DNA of 64,000 bases. It comes from Bacillota bacterium. GTDB lineage: Bacteria > Bacillota > Clostridia > Christensenellales > CAG-138. The stretch spans positions 1 through 64,000 of the forward strand of contig JAEYCM010000037.1 of assembly GCA_023455425.1 (NCBI GenBank), in the 5' to 3' direction. The notes beneath the pieces were generated by a model. That model did no database searches and had not been told where the DNA came from. It was given only the letters and a program-made list of their open reading frames with translations. Of this stretch, positions 17,931 through 26,698 are shown piece by piece. Made by a program: the position numbers and the translations under genes. Position 1 is the stretch's first letter, and every line of letters begins with the position of its first letter.

Positions 17931-19025
17931 TTACCCCATTGAAGCCGCATGCTGTTCCAGCCTTTGCACCAGCGCTTGAAAGCGGCTGCAGTTTTCAAAA
18001 AGCCCGCATTCGCGCAGGTCCTTTGCCAGCTCCAAAAAAGCGGTCTTCATCGCTGTGGTGTGCGAAATGGCCGTGCCTGTCGCCTTGATGTGCGAGAAAT
18101 ACGCGTGGTTATAAAAATCGGGGTCTTGGTTCCATGCAGCCGCACAATCCACAAAGCCCTTAAGCGCATCCACCAGCGCGTCTTCCTGACGCTGCTCTTT
18201 ATAGTACTGCACAAGCGAAAGATAGGCGTTCAACTGCATTCCCGGCATATTCCCAAGCTCAAACAATTCCGCAATGCGCAAGATTCCCTCTTGATACCGC
18301 AAAAACCGTTCTGCATGGCAGGCAGTCCTTGCAATCCCGGCAAGGCCAAGGAGCGCCGTTTGGCAGCCATGTACGCCGCGAAACAGGCACCGCTGATAAA
18401 TCTCCTCCGCCTTTTCCGTTTCGCCTCTTTTTAAATAAATCACAGCCAGAGTCGGATCAACTTCTCCATCTAATCCGTCCGTACAGGCGCGCAATTGTTC
18501 TTCCGCAAGATCAAGCTTGCCGCTCTTTAAATAAATCGCCGTCAGCATGCGCTGCGCAACGGCGCGCAGCTTGGGATCATTGGAGGACGCTGCGGGCCTG
18601 CAAAGCGCAAGAGCCGCCTCCAGATATGCCTGCTCCTCCTCTTTTGGCGCACCCGAGACGTACATGGAGATGAGCGTGCCAAGGTGGAGCTTGAGTGCAA
18701 TATCGTTGGGATACCTGTTGAGATACGACTCGCACAGCGCATACGCTTGCGCAAACGGGCCTTTGTCAAACGCCTCCGCGCATTGCGTAAAAATGCGCTC
18801 CAGTTCATCGGGCGCAAGCGCCGTGGAGAATGCAAAGAGATTGTCAATGCTCGTCTCCAGCCTGCGTGCAATGGCGGGCAGCAGGGCAATATCCGGGTAA
18901 CTCTTTCCGCTCTCCCATTTGGATACCGCGGCAATGGATACGCCTAAATCACACGCCAGCGCCTCCTGCGTCATGTTCTTTTGTTTGCGCAGCAGCCGGA
19001 TGGTTTGCCCAATCGCTTGTTCCAT
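17931..19025 (-). CDS. XRE-family regulator with TPR-like C-terminal domain
   Basis: The 364-residue protein has an N-terminal helix-turn-helix (about residues 5-62: IGQTIRLLRKQKNMTQEALACDLGVSIAAVSKWESGKSYPD region) and about 290 residues of paired helices that look like tetratricopeptide repeats (AFAQAYALCESYLNRYPNDIALKLHLG, SGKLDLAEEQLRAC, RGETEKAEEIYQRCL). The layout recalls RRNPP-type peptide-responsive regulators and related Clostridia HTH-TPR proteins; no signal-peptide gene is adjacent. The ATG at 19025 follows AAGGAGGGG; an upstream in-frame extension of 35 codons lacks a site. Target genes are unknown. Confidence 0.85.
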   Translation of the reverse strand: MEQAIGQTIRLLRKQKNMTQEALACDLGVSIAAVSKWESGKSYPDIALLPAIARRLETSIDNLFAFSTALAPDELERIFTQCAEAFDKGPFAQAYALCESYLNRYPNDIALKLHLGTLISMYVSGAPKEEEQAYLEAALALCRPAASSNDPKLRAVAQRMLTAIYLKSGKLDLAEEQLRACTDGLDGEVDPTLAVIYLKRGETEKAEEIYQRCLFRGVHGCQTALLGLAGIARTACHAERFLRYQEGILRIAELFELGNMPGMQLNAYLSLVQYYKEQRQEDALVDALKGFVDCAAAWNQDPDFYNHAYFSHIKATGTAISHTTAMKTAFLELAKDLRECGLFENCSRFQALVQRLEQHAASMG

Positions 19026-19150
19026 ACCGCCCCTCCTTTTGTTTTCCTGCATACACGATACCGCGTATTTAAACAGTCCACAAGCGACTGTGCCGCAAAA
19101 AGCAAGGGCAAAGTTCAACCAATGGTTCAATCACGCATCCTTTGTATCCG

Positions 19151-19858
19151 TTATTCGCTATAAATCTGCTGCGGGCCGCTGATGCAGGCGGCAATGGAAG
19201 CCTCAATGACCTGTTCCGCGAGGGGCAGGTCCCGTTTTTGTATGGCATCAAACAGCCGCGCGGTATTCTGATAGAGCGCAAAAACGCCGTACTTGATGCA
19301 GAAGCGCTCCCATAGGCTCAATATGGGCGCTTTGAAAGAATAATAGATGAGCGGCACCAACGTATTGCCGGAGATCAGGGCAAGCTCATGGTGGAAGTAA
19401 AACACCGCTTCCGCAGCAGCCTCGGGTGAATCCGCCGCTTTCAAAGCATCCGCGTATGTATTGAGCCGGGCGATTTCTTCATCTGTAATCTTTGGGATGG
19501 TAAGCTGCGCCGACAGGCGGTCCAGCACCTCCTTGATTTCCAATATGGAGCGGATATCGTCCCGCTGCAGCCGCCCGCCGTTGTATTTCATAATGGAAAG
19601 CAGCGTATCCGCCGTGCCCTTGCGCCGGTAATCCGCCACAAACGTGCCGACGCGCGGGCGTACCTCCAAAAAGCCTTTGCTCTCCATTTCGTTTAAGCCC
19701 GCGTTGACGACGGCGCGGCTGATCTGCATGCTCTGCGCCAGTTCCCGTTCGGGCGGAAGCTGCGTGCCGATAACGAGCCTGCCCGAAAGGATCATGTGCT
19801 CGAGTTCCTGTACAAAAAGCTCCTTAAGCGAAGGGGCGCTGAGTTTTGCAAACTGCAT
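19151..19858 (-). CDS. GntR-family regulator with FCD domain
   Basis: The 235-residue repressor has an N-terminal winged helix (about residues 12-75: LKELFVQELEHMILSGRLVIGTQLPPERELAQ, then SRAVVNAGLNEMESKGFLEVRPRVGTFV) and a C-terminal helical FCD effector domain with the metal-binding histidine pattern (FHHELALISGN; H near residue 154). It is transcribed away from the DUF5692-hyp cluster. A TGGTTCAACCA palindrome, the classic FCD-GntR operator shape, lies in the target promoter region, so this protein probably represses that cluster in response to a small organic acid. ATG 19858 follows AAGGAC; an alternative start 13 codons upstream is possible. Confidence 0.88.
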   Translation of the reverse strand: MQFAKLSAPSLKELFVQELEHMILSGRLVIGTQLPPERELAQSMQISRAVVNAGLNEMESKGFLEVRPRVGTFVADYRRKGTADTLLSIMKYNGGRLQRDDIRSILEIKEVLDRLSAQLTIPKITDEEIARLNTYADALKAADSPEAAAEAVFYFHHELALISGNTLVPLIYYSFKAPILSLWERFCIKYGVFALYQNTARLFDAIQKRDLPLAEQVIEASIAACISGPQQIYSE

Positions 19859-19983
19859 CCGGTCCGTCCTTCTTTCCGTCCTGTGGTTCAGCCACATACC
19901 AACAGTATTTTAACATGGATGCACACGAAAAACAATTGCATGCCACATCCATATCGCCCGAAAGTTCTTGAATATATATCTCA

Positions 19984-20012
19984 TTGACGCAGAATTAACA
20001 AAATGATATACT
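19984..20012 (+). promoter_or_regulatory. Sigma-A promoter of the DUF5692-hyp cluster
   Basis: TTGACG (19984-19989), 17-base spacer, TATACT (20007-20012). The start point would be near 20019, leaving a leader of about 120 bases. Confidence 0.8.
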
Positions 20013-20024
20013 GTGTACGAAATC

Positions 20025-20035
20025 TGGTTCAACCA
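20025..20035. promoter_or_regulatory. GntR/FCD operator
   Basis: TGGTTCAACCA, part of the 13-bp perfect palindrome CTGGTTCAACCAG (20024-20036), fits the TGGTnnnACCA pattern of FadR-like regulators. It lies about 6-17 bases downstream of the predicted start, where a bound repressor would block the polymerase. The GntR gene is divergent and adjacent. Confidence 0.65.
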
Positions 20036-20141
20036 GTATTGGCACGTCCACTATGCTGTATCTTATTTGCAGCAGTCTTTTCCGCTTCTTGCGCTATTTT
20101 AGCGCCTCACAATTAGAAAGACAGTCGAGGAGGGCTCCACC

Positions 20142-21050
20142 ATGTTTTTGTTTGAAGCAATCCCCTGGTACACGTGGCTGATGTTCCTGGGCGTAACGCT
20201 TGGCCTGATCCTGCTCAACGAGTTTTCCCGCATCAACAAATGGACGGCGCTCGCCTGCTTTATGCTGCTGCCGCTCGCGCTCACCATATTCGTATGGCCC
20301 AACACGGCGGGGGCGGGCTCCAGCACGGGTACATGGTTCCACTGGGTCAAGGTGTATTCCGCGCTTGCGGGGTGCCTGGGCTTTTTGCTTATCCGCATGG
20401 TGCCCAAGGTGGAGGCGAGCAAGTTCCGCGTCATTTTCCCGCCGCTCATTCTCGCTATTAACATTTTGGAGGCCTGTATTCGCGATTTTGAGTGCTTCAG
20501 CCTCAACGGCATTGTGGACGGCGTGATGATGGTGGGCGGGCCATGGAACATCATGAACGGCGTCGCGGGGATATTGAACATCGTCACCATCTCCGGCTGC
20601 ATGGGCATTTATGTGAGCCGGGACAAGCGGCGCGATATGATGTGGCCGGATATGCTGTGGTTCTGGGTCATTGCCTACGATATCTGGAACTTTGCGTATG
20701 TGTACAACTGCGTGTCCGATCATTCCTTCTACGCGGGCGCGGCGCTCTTGATCGCCCCCACGCTTGCGGCGTTCTTTCTCAGAAAAGGCGCGTGGCTGCA
20801 GCACCGGGCGCACACGCTGGCGTTCTGGATGATGTTCACCATGGCGTACCCCACATTTGTGGACGATACCATATTCGCCGTCAAGGCCAGCCACAACCCC
20901 GCGGCGCTCTTTACGGTGAGCGCGCTGTCCCTTGCGGCCAATATTGCGGTGCTGGTCTATGCCATTTACCGCATGCGCAAGTATAAATTGAACCCGCTCA
21001 AGCAGGAGCTGTATACGGACCTTCGGGTTTACAAGGAAGTGGCGGCGTAA
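20142..21050 (+). CDS. DUF5692-like integral membrane protein
   Basis: The 302-residue protein has about eight to nine hydrophobic segments, starting with FEAIPWYTWLMFLGVTLGLILL and ending with ALSLAANIAVLVYAIYRM. Polar and aromatic residues within the segments (RDFECFSLNG, WNIMNG, FWVIAYDIWNFAYVYNC, TFVDDTIFA) suggest a substrate pocket or channel. It resembles the unnamed DUF5692 family of gut Clostridia; the match is from memory. It is the first gene of the GntR-controlled cluster, upstream of hypB and the iron-sulfur flavoprotein, so a transporter or membrane sensor for that pathway is plausible, but no function is shown. Confidence 0.75.
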   Translation: MFLFEAIPWYTWLMFLGVTLGLILLNEFSRINKWTALACFMLLPLALTIFVWPNTAGAGSSTGTWFHWVKVYSALAGCLGFLLIRMVPKVEASKFRVIFPPLILAINILEACIRDFECFSLNGIVDGVMMVGGPWNIMNGVAGILNIVTISGCMGIYVSRDKRRDMMWPDMLWFWVIAYDIWNFAYVYNCVSDHSFYAGAALLIAPTLAAFFLRKGAWLQHRAHTLAFWMMFTMAYPTFVDDTIFAVKASHNPAALFTVSALSLAANIAVLVYAIYRMRKYKLNPLKQELYTDLRVYKEVAA

Positions 21051-21057
21051 CGCCGCC

Positions 21058-21315
21058 GCAGACCATCAAATAAAATCTATTTACAGGGGCTTTGCCCCTG
21101 CACCCCACCAAAGGGACACATCCCTTTGGAATTCCAACGTCGGAAATGCCCTAGGATATGGCGTTTCCGCAAATGGGGACTTCCGAAGGAAGCGGGTTTG
21201 GTGCCCGTAGGGCGGAAACCGATCCAGTGAATCGGTTTCAGAAACCCGGATTCCTCTCTTACGACCCTAAGCGGGCGATTGGGGTCGCAGCCCTCAGCGT
21301 ATTCCTTTTTCAATA
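21058..21315. repeat. Composite intergenic repeat (copy 3)
   Basis: CAGGGGCTTTGCCCCTG hairpin at about 21083-21099, then CCAAAGGGACACATCCCTTTGG, then a GGAAACCGATCCAGTGAATCGGTTTC hairpin (about 21218-21243) flanked by AAACCCGGA. The same three blocks occur in order at 24720-24905. It separates the DUF5692 gene from hypB. Confidence 0.7.
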
Positions 21316-21330
21316 AATGGAGGAAATCAA

Positions 21331-22002
21331 ATGGAACCGTTTCGGATACTGGAAATCAAAGAAAGCGTGTTCGCAAACAACGACCAGCAGGCGGAGCTTT
21401 TGCGCCGCGAACTGAAGGCGAACAGCACGTTTTTATTGAACCTGATGTCCTCCCCGGGCTCCGGAAAAACCACCACGCTCACTAGGACCATCGAAGCGCT
21501 CAAAAACGAGTTTCGCATGGGCGTGATGGAAGCGGATATCGATTCGGATGTGGACGCGCGCACCATCTCCCAAACCGGCGTCAAGGTCATACAGCTCCAC
21601 ACCGGCGGCATGTGCCACCTGGACGCGGATATGACCCGGCAGGGGCTTACGGGCCTGGGGACGGAGGATATTGACCTTGCGATACTCGAAAACGTGGGCA
21701 ACCTTGTCTGTCCCGCGGAATTCGATACCGGGGCCTCCAAAAACGCCATGATCCTGAGCGTGCCCGAAGGTGACGACAAGCCGTTAAAATATCCGCTGAT
21801 GTTCTCCATTGTAGACGTGCTGCTCATCAACAAGATCGATGCGCTCGGCTACTTTGATTTTGACATTGCCGCCTGCGCGGAGCGGGCGAAAAAATTGAAC
21901 CCCAACGTGAAGATCATCCCCATTTCCGCTAAGACCGGGGAGGGGATGGAGGAATGGGTTGATTGGCTCCGGCAGCAGGCGCGCGCCTGGAACGAAAACT
22001 GA
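21331..22002 (+). CDS. hypB: HypB-like nickel-insertion GTPase
   Basis: HypB uses GTP to deliver nickel to NiFe hydrogenase with HypA. The 223-residue protein has the P-loop SSPGSGKT (40-47), the metal-binding pair Cys95-His96 in GGMCHLDAD, the switch region ENVGNLVCPAEFD with Cys127, and NKID (167-170). There is no N-terminal His-rich or CxxCGC nickel-storage motif, as in minimal HypB forms. GGAGG precedes the ATG. No hydrogenase gene is in the window; the immediate partners are the iron-sulfur flavoprotein and hypA. Confidence 0.92.
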   Translation: MEPFRILEIKESVFANNDQQAELLRRELKANSTFLLNLMSSPGSGKTTTLTRTIEALKNEFRMGVMEADIDSDVDARTISQTGVKVIQLHTGGMCHLDADMTRQGLTGLGTEDIDLAILENVGNLVCPAEFDTGASKNAMILSVPEGDDKPLKYPLMFSIVDVLLINKIDALGYFDFDIAACAERAKKLNPNVKIIPISAKTGEGMEEWVDWLRQQARAWNEN

Positions 22003-22025
22003 CGCAACAGGGGAAGGGAAGAAAC

Positions 22026-24707
22026 ATGGCGACAAAATTAAAGGTACTGGAGTTTGCCAACAAGGTCAGCAGAAAAAAGATGGGCGCAAAGGACGCCATT
22101 ACGGCGGCCGACCCGGAATACCGGATTTTAGAGCCCGTCGTCACGGACGATATGGCAACAGTCGCGCTGTGCCTTGATATGCGCGTCCCCAAGCGTGCTG
22201 CGGAGGTGGCGGCGCTGTGCGGCAAGACCGTGGAGGAAACGGTGAATATCCTGTGGGAGCTCGCCATGGCGGGGGTCTGCTTTGTCAACAAGATCGACGG
22301 CGAGGACAAATACTGGTACGATACCTGGATCCCCGGCATCATGGAAATGATGGTCAACAACAAAGAAAACGTGCGCAAATACCCGCAAATCGCAGAATCC
22401 TTTGAAGCGTACGGCCGTGTGCGCGGCCCCAAGACGGCGGGCAATTTTCCGGTGGGTCTGGGATTGATGCGCGTCATCCCCATTGAACAATCCATCATGG
22501 GCGAAATCCGCCGCGCCTCCTATGAGGAGGTTTCCCGCTATCTCAACGAAAACGACGTATTCTCCGTATCCGATTGTTCCTGCCGCACCGCGCGTGAAAT
22601 CATGGGGGAGGGCTGCGGGCACTTAAAAGAGGACATGTGCATCCAGATGGGTCACGCCGCGGAATACTACATCCGCACCGGCAGGGGCCGCGGGATCACC
22701 CGCGAGGAAGCATTTGAAATTATTGAGCGCGCCGAAAAAAACGGACTGGTGCACCAAATTCCCAACACCGACGGCTCAGGCAAGACCCACGCCATCTGCA
22801 ACTGCTGCGGCTGTTCGTGCCTTTCGCTCCGGACTGCCGAACTATTTTTAAACCCGGACATGGTAAGGTCCAACTATGTGTCTCACGTGGATACAGAAAA
22901 ATGTGTCGCCTGCGGCGAATGCGTGGCGGGCTGCCAGGTCAACGCCCTGAAGCTTGGGCAGAAGCTGTGTACGAAGACCCCCATCCCCGAAAAGAAGCGG
23001 GAGCTCCCCCACGATACCGAATGGGGCCCGGATAAATGGAACCCGGACTACCGTTTCAATAGAAAAGAAGTGGTGGACAGCGGCACCAGCCCCTGTAAAA
23101 CCGAGTGTCCCGCGCACATCGCCATACAGGGTTACATCAAGCTCGCTTCCCAGGGCCGCTATGCCGAGGCGCTGGAGCTGATCAAGAACGAAAACCCGTT
23201 CCCGGCCGTCTGCGGGCGTGTTTGCCCGAGAAAGTGCGAGTCCGCATGTACGCGCGGCGACGTGGACGATCCCGTCGCCATCGATGAAATCAAGAAATTT
23301 ATCGCCGAACTGGATTTGAAAAAGGAAAGCCGCTATGTGCCGGAAATCCGCCACCAATACGGCAACAGGATCGCCGTGGTCGGCGCGGGCCCGGCCGGCC
23401 TCTCCTGCGCATACTACCTCGCCTTGGACGGATATAAGGTCTCGGTATTTGAAAAGCAAAAATCCTTAGGCGGCATGATGACCCTTGGCATCCCCTCCTT
23501 CCGGCTGGAAAAGGATGTGGTCAACGCTGAAATCGAAATCCTCAAAGAGCTTGGCGTCACATTCCAAACCGGCGTGGAAGTCGGCCGCGACATAACCATA
23601 CATGCGTTGCGCAAGCAAGGGTATGAAGCGTTCTATCTCGCCATCGGCGCGCAGGCGGGGCGCATGCTCAATATTGAAGGGGAGGACGCGGAGGGTGTGA
23701 TTACCGGCGTGGACTTCCTGCGCAGCGTCAACCTGGGCGCGGATACGAAGCTAAGCGGCAACGTCGTCGTGATCGGCGGCGGCAATGTGGCTATCGACGT
23801 GGCCCGCACCGCAACACGCGTAGGCGCCGGGCAGGTGGCGCTATACTGCCTGGAAAGCCGCAAGGAAATGCCGGCATTGGAGGAAGAAGTGCAGGAGGCC
23901 ATGGACGAGGGCATTGCCGTCAACAATTCCTGGGGTCCCAAGCGCATCGTCACCGAAAACGGACGCGTCATGGGCGTGATCTTCAAGCGCTGCGTGCGCG
24001 TGTTCGATGAAAACGGCAAATTTAACCCGGCCTATGACGAGGACGACACGAAGCTTGTTCTGGCGGACCATGTGCTCCTCTCCATCGGCCAGGGCATCGA
24101 TTGGGGCAAGCTGCTCGAGGGCACCAAAATTGAATGGAACCGCAACGGCACCATCCAGGCCGACCCGTTTACCTACCAGACAGCGGAGCCCGACGTATTT
24201 GCGGGTGGGGATGCGCTGACCGGGCCGAAGTTCGTTATCGACGCCATCGCCACCGGCAAGCAGGGCGCCGTTTCCATCCACCGCGCCGTACACCCCGGCC
24301 AGAGCCTGACCATTGGCCGAAGCCGCCGCGAATACCGGGCGCTGGATAAAGAGAATATTGAGCTCTCCGGCTACGACCGCACGCCCCGGCATTCTACCGG
24401 CCATGTGGATGGCACGAAATCCAAGGAAACATTCCGTGATCTCAGGGGCACCTTCACCGAAGAGCAGGTCAAAAAAGAGACCGAGCGCTGTTTAAGCTGC
24501 GGCGCGACCGTGGTGGATGAATTCCTCTGCGTGGGCTGCGGCGTCTGCACCACCAAGTGCAAGTTTGACGCCATCTCCCTCATCCGCAAATACGACGGCG
24601 AGGGCGTGGAGTTTCAAGACCTCAAGCCCCGCATCGTAAAGCATATGTTGAAGCGCCAGGGCAGGATCGCGCTGAAAAAAGTGGCGCGCGTGTTTGTGAA
24701 GGAGTAG
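22026..24707 (+). CDS. Large iron-sulfur flavoprotein (ferredoxin domains fused to GltD/NfnB-like oxidoreductase)
   Basis: The 893-residue protein is built in parts: an N-terminal region with a winged-helix-like start (1-100) and an unusual cysteine set (DCSCR 183-187, C197, C205, CNCCGCSC 258-265); a 4Fe-4S ferredoxin motif CVACGECVAGC (293-303); the GltD-type cluster domain (C357, C361, C396, C400, C404, C408); an FAD Rossmann fold (VVGAGPAG 451-458); an NAD(P)H Rossmann fold (GGGNVA, about 584-589); and a C-terminal ferredoxin CLSCG..CVGCGVCTTKC. It should move electrons between NAD(P)H and several Fe-S clusters. The ATG at 22026 follows GGGGAAGGGAAG, 23 bases after hypB. The gene lies between hypB and hypA, suggesting a nickel-linked redox complex; its partner is unknown. 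Confidence 0.85.
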   Translation: MATKLKVLEFANKVSRKKMGAKDAITAADPEYRILEPVVTDDMATVALCLDMRVPKRAAEVAALCGKTVEETVNILWELAMAGVCFVNKIDGEDKYWYDTWIPGIMEMMVNNKENVRKYPQIAESFEAYGRVRGPKTAGNFPVGLGLMRVIPIEQSIMGEIRRASYEEVSRYLNENDVFSVSDCSCRTAREIMGEGCGHLKEDMCIQMGHAAEYYIRTGRGRGITREEAFEIIERAEKNGLVHQIPNTDGSGKTHAICNCCGCSCLSLRTAELFLNPDMVRSNYVSHVDTEKCVACGECVAGCQVNALKLGQKLCTKTPIPEKKRELPHDTEWGPDKWNPDYRFNRKEVVDSGTSPCKTECPAHIAIQGYIKLASQGRYAEALELIKNENPFPAVCGRVCPRKCESACTRGDVDDPVAIDEIKKFIAELDLKKESRYVPEIRHQYGNRIAVVGAGPAGLSCAYYLALDGYKVSVFEKQKSLGGMMTLGIPSFRLEKDVVNAEIEILKELGVTFQTGVEVGRDITIHALRKQGYEAFYLAIGAQAGRMLNIEGEDAEGVITGVDFLRSVNLGADTKLSGNVVVIGGGNVAIDVARTATRVGAGQVALYCLESRKEMPALEEEVQEAMDEGIAVNNSWGPKRIVTENGRVMGVIFKRCVRVFDENGKFNPAYDEDDTKLVLADHVLLSIGQGIDWGKLLEGTKIEWNRNGTIQADPFTYQTAEPDVFAGGDALTGPKFVIDAIATGKQGAVSIHRAVHPGQSLTIGRSRREYRALDKENIELSGYDRTPRHSTGHVDGTKSKETFRDLRGTFTEEQVKKETERCLSCGATVVDEFLCVGCGVCTTKCKFDAISLIRKYDGEGVEFQDLKPRIVKHMLKRQGRIALKKVARVFVKE

Positions 24708-24714
24708 AGACCGC

Positions 24715-25060
24715 CCTTTATTTCAGGGGCTTTGCCCCTGAAACCCCACCCAAGGGACTCGTCCCTTGGGAATCTCTTTCTTTTATAAACAACCCTTAAG
24801 GGCGTTTATAAAATGGGTTTTAGGGGCTTCCCGAAGGTAAGCGGGTTTGTTGACCTTTAGGGCAGAAACCGATCCGGTGAATCGGTTTCAAAACCCTGGG
24901 TTCCGCTGCTTACGGCCCTAAACGGAGGCTTGGGGGGACACAGCTTCGCGCCGCCGGTGGCGGAACAAGCGAGGCGTGGTCCCAGTGAGTAAGGGAGCAT
25001 ATATGCGACCATTACGAACTGTGGGGTTAGAGCCTCCAATAATAAATAGACTTTTAAGAG
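24715..25060. repeat. Composite intergenic repeat (copy 4, longest)
   Basis: This copy shows the full order: CAGGGGCTTTGCCCCTG hairpin (24722-24738), CCAAGGGACTCGTCCCTTGG hairpin, GAAACCGATCCGGTGAATCGGTTTC hairpin (24867-24891), a GGGGGGACACAGC block, CGCCGCCGGTGGCGG, TCCCAGTGAGTAAGGGAGC and GCGACCATTACGAACTGTG. It lies between the iron-sulfur flavoprotein and hypA and holds no gene. Confidence 0.7.
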
Positions 25061-25076
25061 GGTTTGACGTAACTGT

Positions 25077-25418
25077 ATGCACGAATTGGGCGTTGTCATG
25101 GAAGTGGTAAAGGCTGTGGAAAAGGTTGCGGCGGAGCAGCGCCTGACGGAGATTGAAACGTTGGTGCTGCAAATCGGCGAGCTTTCTTCCATGATCCCGC
25201 GCTATGTGGAGGCGTGCTTCCCTGTGGCGGCGGACGGCACCATATTAGAGAACACAAAGCTTGTCATCGAAATCCTGCCCGGCAACGGCCTATGCAAAGA
25301 CTGCAACAAGGTGTTCAACCTGCTGCAAAGCAAGCAGCTCTGCCCGCACTGCGGCGGGTGCAGATGGGAGCTGTTGGGCGGGCGGGAATTTTACATCAAG
25401 GAGATTGTCGCGCGCTGA
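25077..25418 (+). CDS. hypA: HypA-like nickel metallochaperone
   Basis: HypA binds nickel through its N-terminal MHE and hands it to HypB or the target enzyme. The 113-residue protein begins MHELGV, which needs the ATG at 25077 exactly, and has the structural zinc site C73-x2-C76...C89-x2-C92 (CKDC, CPHC). It is the last gene of the cluster and is followed by a terminator. The composite repeat, not a promoter I can identify, separates it from the upstream gene. Confidence 0.93.
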   Translation: MHELGVVMEVVKAVEKVAAEQRLTEIETLVLQIGELSSMIPRYVEACFPVAADGTILENTKLVIEILPGNGLCKDCNKVFNLLQSKQLCPHCGGCRWELLGGREFYIKEIVAR

Positions 25419-25433
25419 CGCACGGTGTTTCTT

Positions 25434-25466
25434 GTTACCCGCTCCGCATAGGGCGGGTATTTTTTA
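25434..25466 (+). terminator. Terminator after hypA
   Basis: TACCCGCTC / GGGCGGGTA stem with a short loop and TTTTTT tail, 16 bases after the stop. Confidence 0.85.
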
Positions 25467-25475
25467 TAGGCGCAT

Positions 25476-25580
25476 ATGGATAACATTACCGGTTGCACCG
25501 CTGCGCTCTACTCCTACCGCAAAACCGAATTGAAGAAGTGGTTGAACAGGACGCGCCCTCTCTGTAATATACTGCTATAG
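25476..25580 (+). pseudogene. Remnant of a two-helix membrane-protein gene
   Basis: The 34-codon frame reads GCTAALYSYRKTELKKW, which matches the C-terminal CALYSYRHTTFEEL and AGIYSYFRTEFEEI of the two intact genes downstream. Only the tail of the domain remains, so it is most likely the decayed end of a fourth copy. Confidence 0.55.
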
Positions 25581-25634
25581 ACGCCCGCGTTTTTGAGCAA
25601 ATTCTTCTTACCGGGTCAAAGGGGCTGTGATCGG

Positions 25635-25964
25635 ATGCAAACAAGGACCGCGCCGCCGTTTTTGTGTTACCTGTGGCATTTTTTCTGGGCATTGGAGCCG
25701 TTTTGCGACAAAACCGGCAGCGTCATCGTCTGTAAAAGCAGACGCACGGCATACCGGCTGGTAAAGTCATGCAGTGTCGTTTGGCTGTACGCCATCGTGT
25801 GCGCGATGGGAATCACGGCCTCCGTCCTTTTAGCCTTGCCCAGGGTATATAACGGGCTGCTGTTCTTATTCACCGTGTGGCTGGGATTTGTGCTCTGTGC
25901 GCTCTATTCCTACCGCCACACAACGTTTGAAGAACTGCACGACGATAAAAAGCAGGAGCGATAG
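25635..25964 (+). CDS. Two-helix membrane protein, single-domain copy
   Basis: The 109-residue protein starts MQTRTAPPFLCYLWHFFW and has two hydrophobic segments (about 45-64 and 70-88) ending in ALYSYRHTTFEELHDDKKQ. The same domain occurs twice in the next gene. A conserved polar patch (CYLWHFFW...VVCK..R.AYRL) precedes the helices. The family is unknown to me. ATG 25635 has no strong ribosome-binding site (GGGGCTG, 8 bases upstream). Confidence 0.7.
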   Translation: MQTRTAPPFLCYLWHFFWALEPFCDKTGSVIVCKSRRTAYRLVKSCSVVWLYAIVCAMGITASVLLALPRVYNGLLFLFTVWLGFVLCALYSYRHTTFEELHDDKKQER

Positions 25965-25993
25965 CGCCATCCTGCCGGAAAGGAAGTATCCAT

Positions 25994-26698
25994 ATGCAAG
26001 AGAGAACCGCGCCCCCGCTTTCGTGCTATTTGTGGTATTTCCTGTGGCGGCGGGAAACCTCGTGGGACAGCGCCCCCGCTGTTGTGTTCTGCCCGCGGAC
26101 CAATCAAAAATTCCGCATTACCTATTTCGTTTCCGCCGCATGGCTGCGCGCCGTTATCTTTATTGCGGGAATATTGTTTTATAATTGGTCCGGCGCTTTT
26201 TCCCGCATATCCAATATCCTGACCGTACTGATTACCCTTCTGCTGGCTTTGTTGGGCTCCGGGCTTTATTCCTACTACCGCACCGAATTTGAAGCGCTTC
26301 CCGGCGATGCGGAGCCGGAGCGCATATTCGTCAAGGGAAGGCGCGCCCAAGTGCAAAACCGGATCGCCCCGCCGCTTTTCTCTTACCTGTGGCATTATGT
26401 ACTTCAGACGAAATGGATGGCGGACCCCTCTTCGGATACCGTTGTCTGCAAAAAGCAGAAAGCCCTGTACCGGGTAACAAAGACCGCCTATTCGGGATGG
26501 ATCGCCTCCATCATCGGGATCGCGGGCGTATGCATTATCTTATCCCTGCGGCTGCCCCATTTCGCATGGGATCTCCTTCTTGCGCTGGCGGCGGCGCTGC
26601 TGGGCGAGATATTAGCCGGGATTTATTCCTATTTTCGCACGGAGTTTGAAGAGATTGGGGAAAAGCGCCCTGACACAAACGGGCACGCTACCCCATAG
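25994..26698 (+). CDS. Tandemly duplicated two-helix membrane protein
   Basis: The 234-residue protein is a fusion of two copies of the domain in the preceding gene. Copy 1 (about 1-108): RTAPPLSCYLWYFLW ... SGLYSYYRTEFEALPGD. Copy 2 (about 118-226): RIAPPLFSYLWHYVL ... AGIYSYFRTEFEEIGEK. Each half has two membrane helices. GGAAAGGAAG precedes the ATG. The group (one remnant, one single, one double) lies in 1.2 kb and must come from local duplication. Function unknown. Confidence 0.75.
   Translation: MQERTAPPLSCYLWYFLWRRETSWDSAPAVVFCPRTNQKFRITYFVSAAWLRAVIFIAGILFYNWSGAFSRISNILTVLITLLLALLGSGLYSYYRTEFEALPGDAEPERIFVKGRRAQVQNRIAPPLFSYLWHYVLQTKWMADPSSDTVVCKKQKALYRVTKTAYSGWIASIIGIAGVCIILSLRLPHFAWDLLLALAAALLGEILAGIYSYFRTEFEEIGEKRPDTNGHATP

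Noticed and set aside
20094..20894. Long minus-strand frame opposite the DUF5692 gene
   Set aside because: The plus-strand membrane protein has a promoter, operator and conserved segments; the antisense frame has an Arg/His-rich shadow composition.
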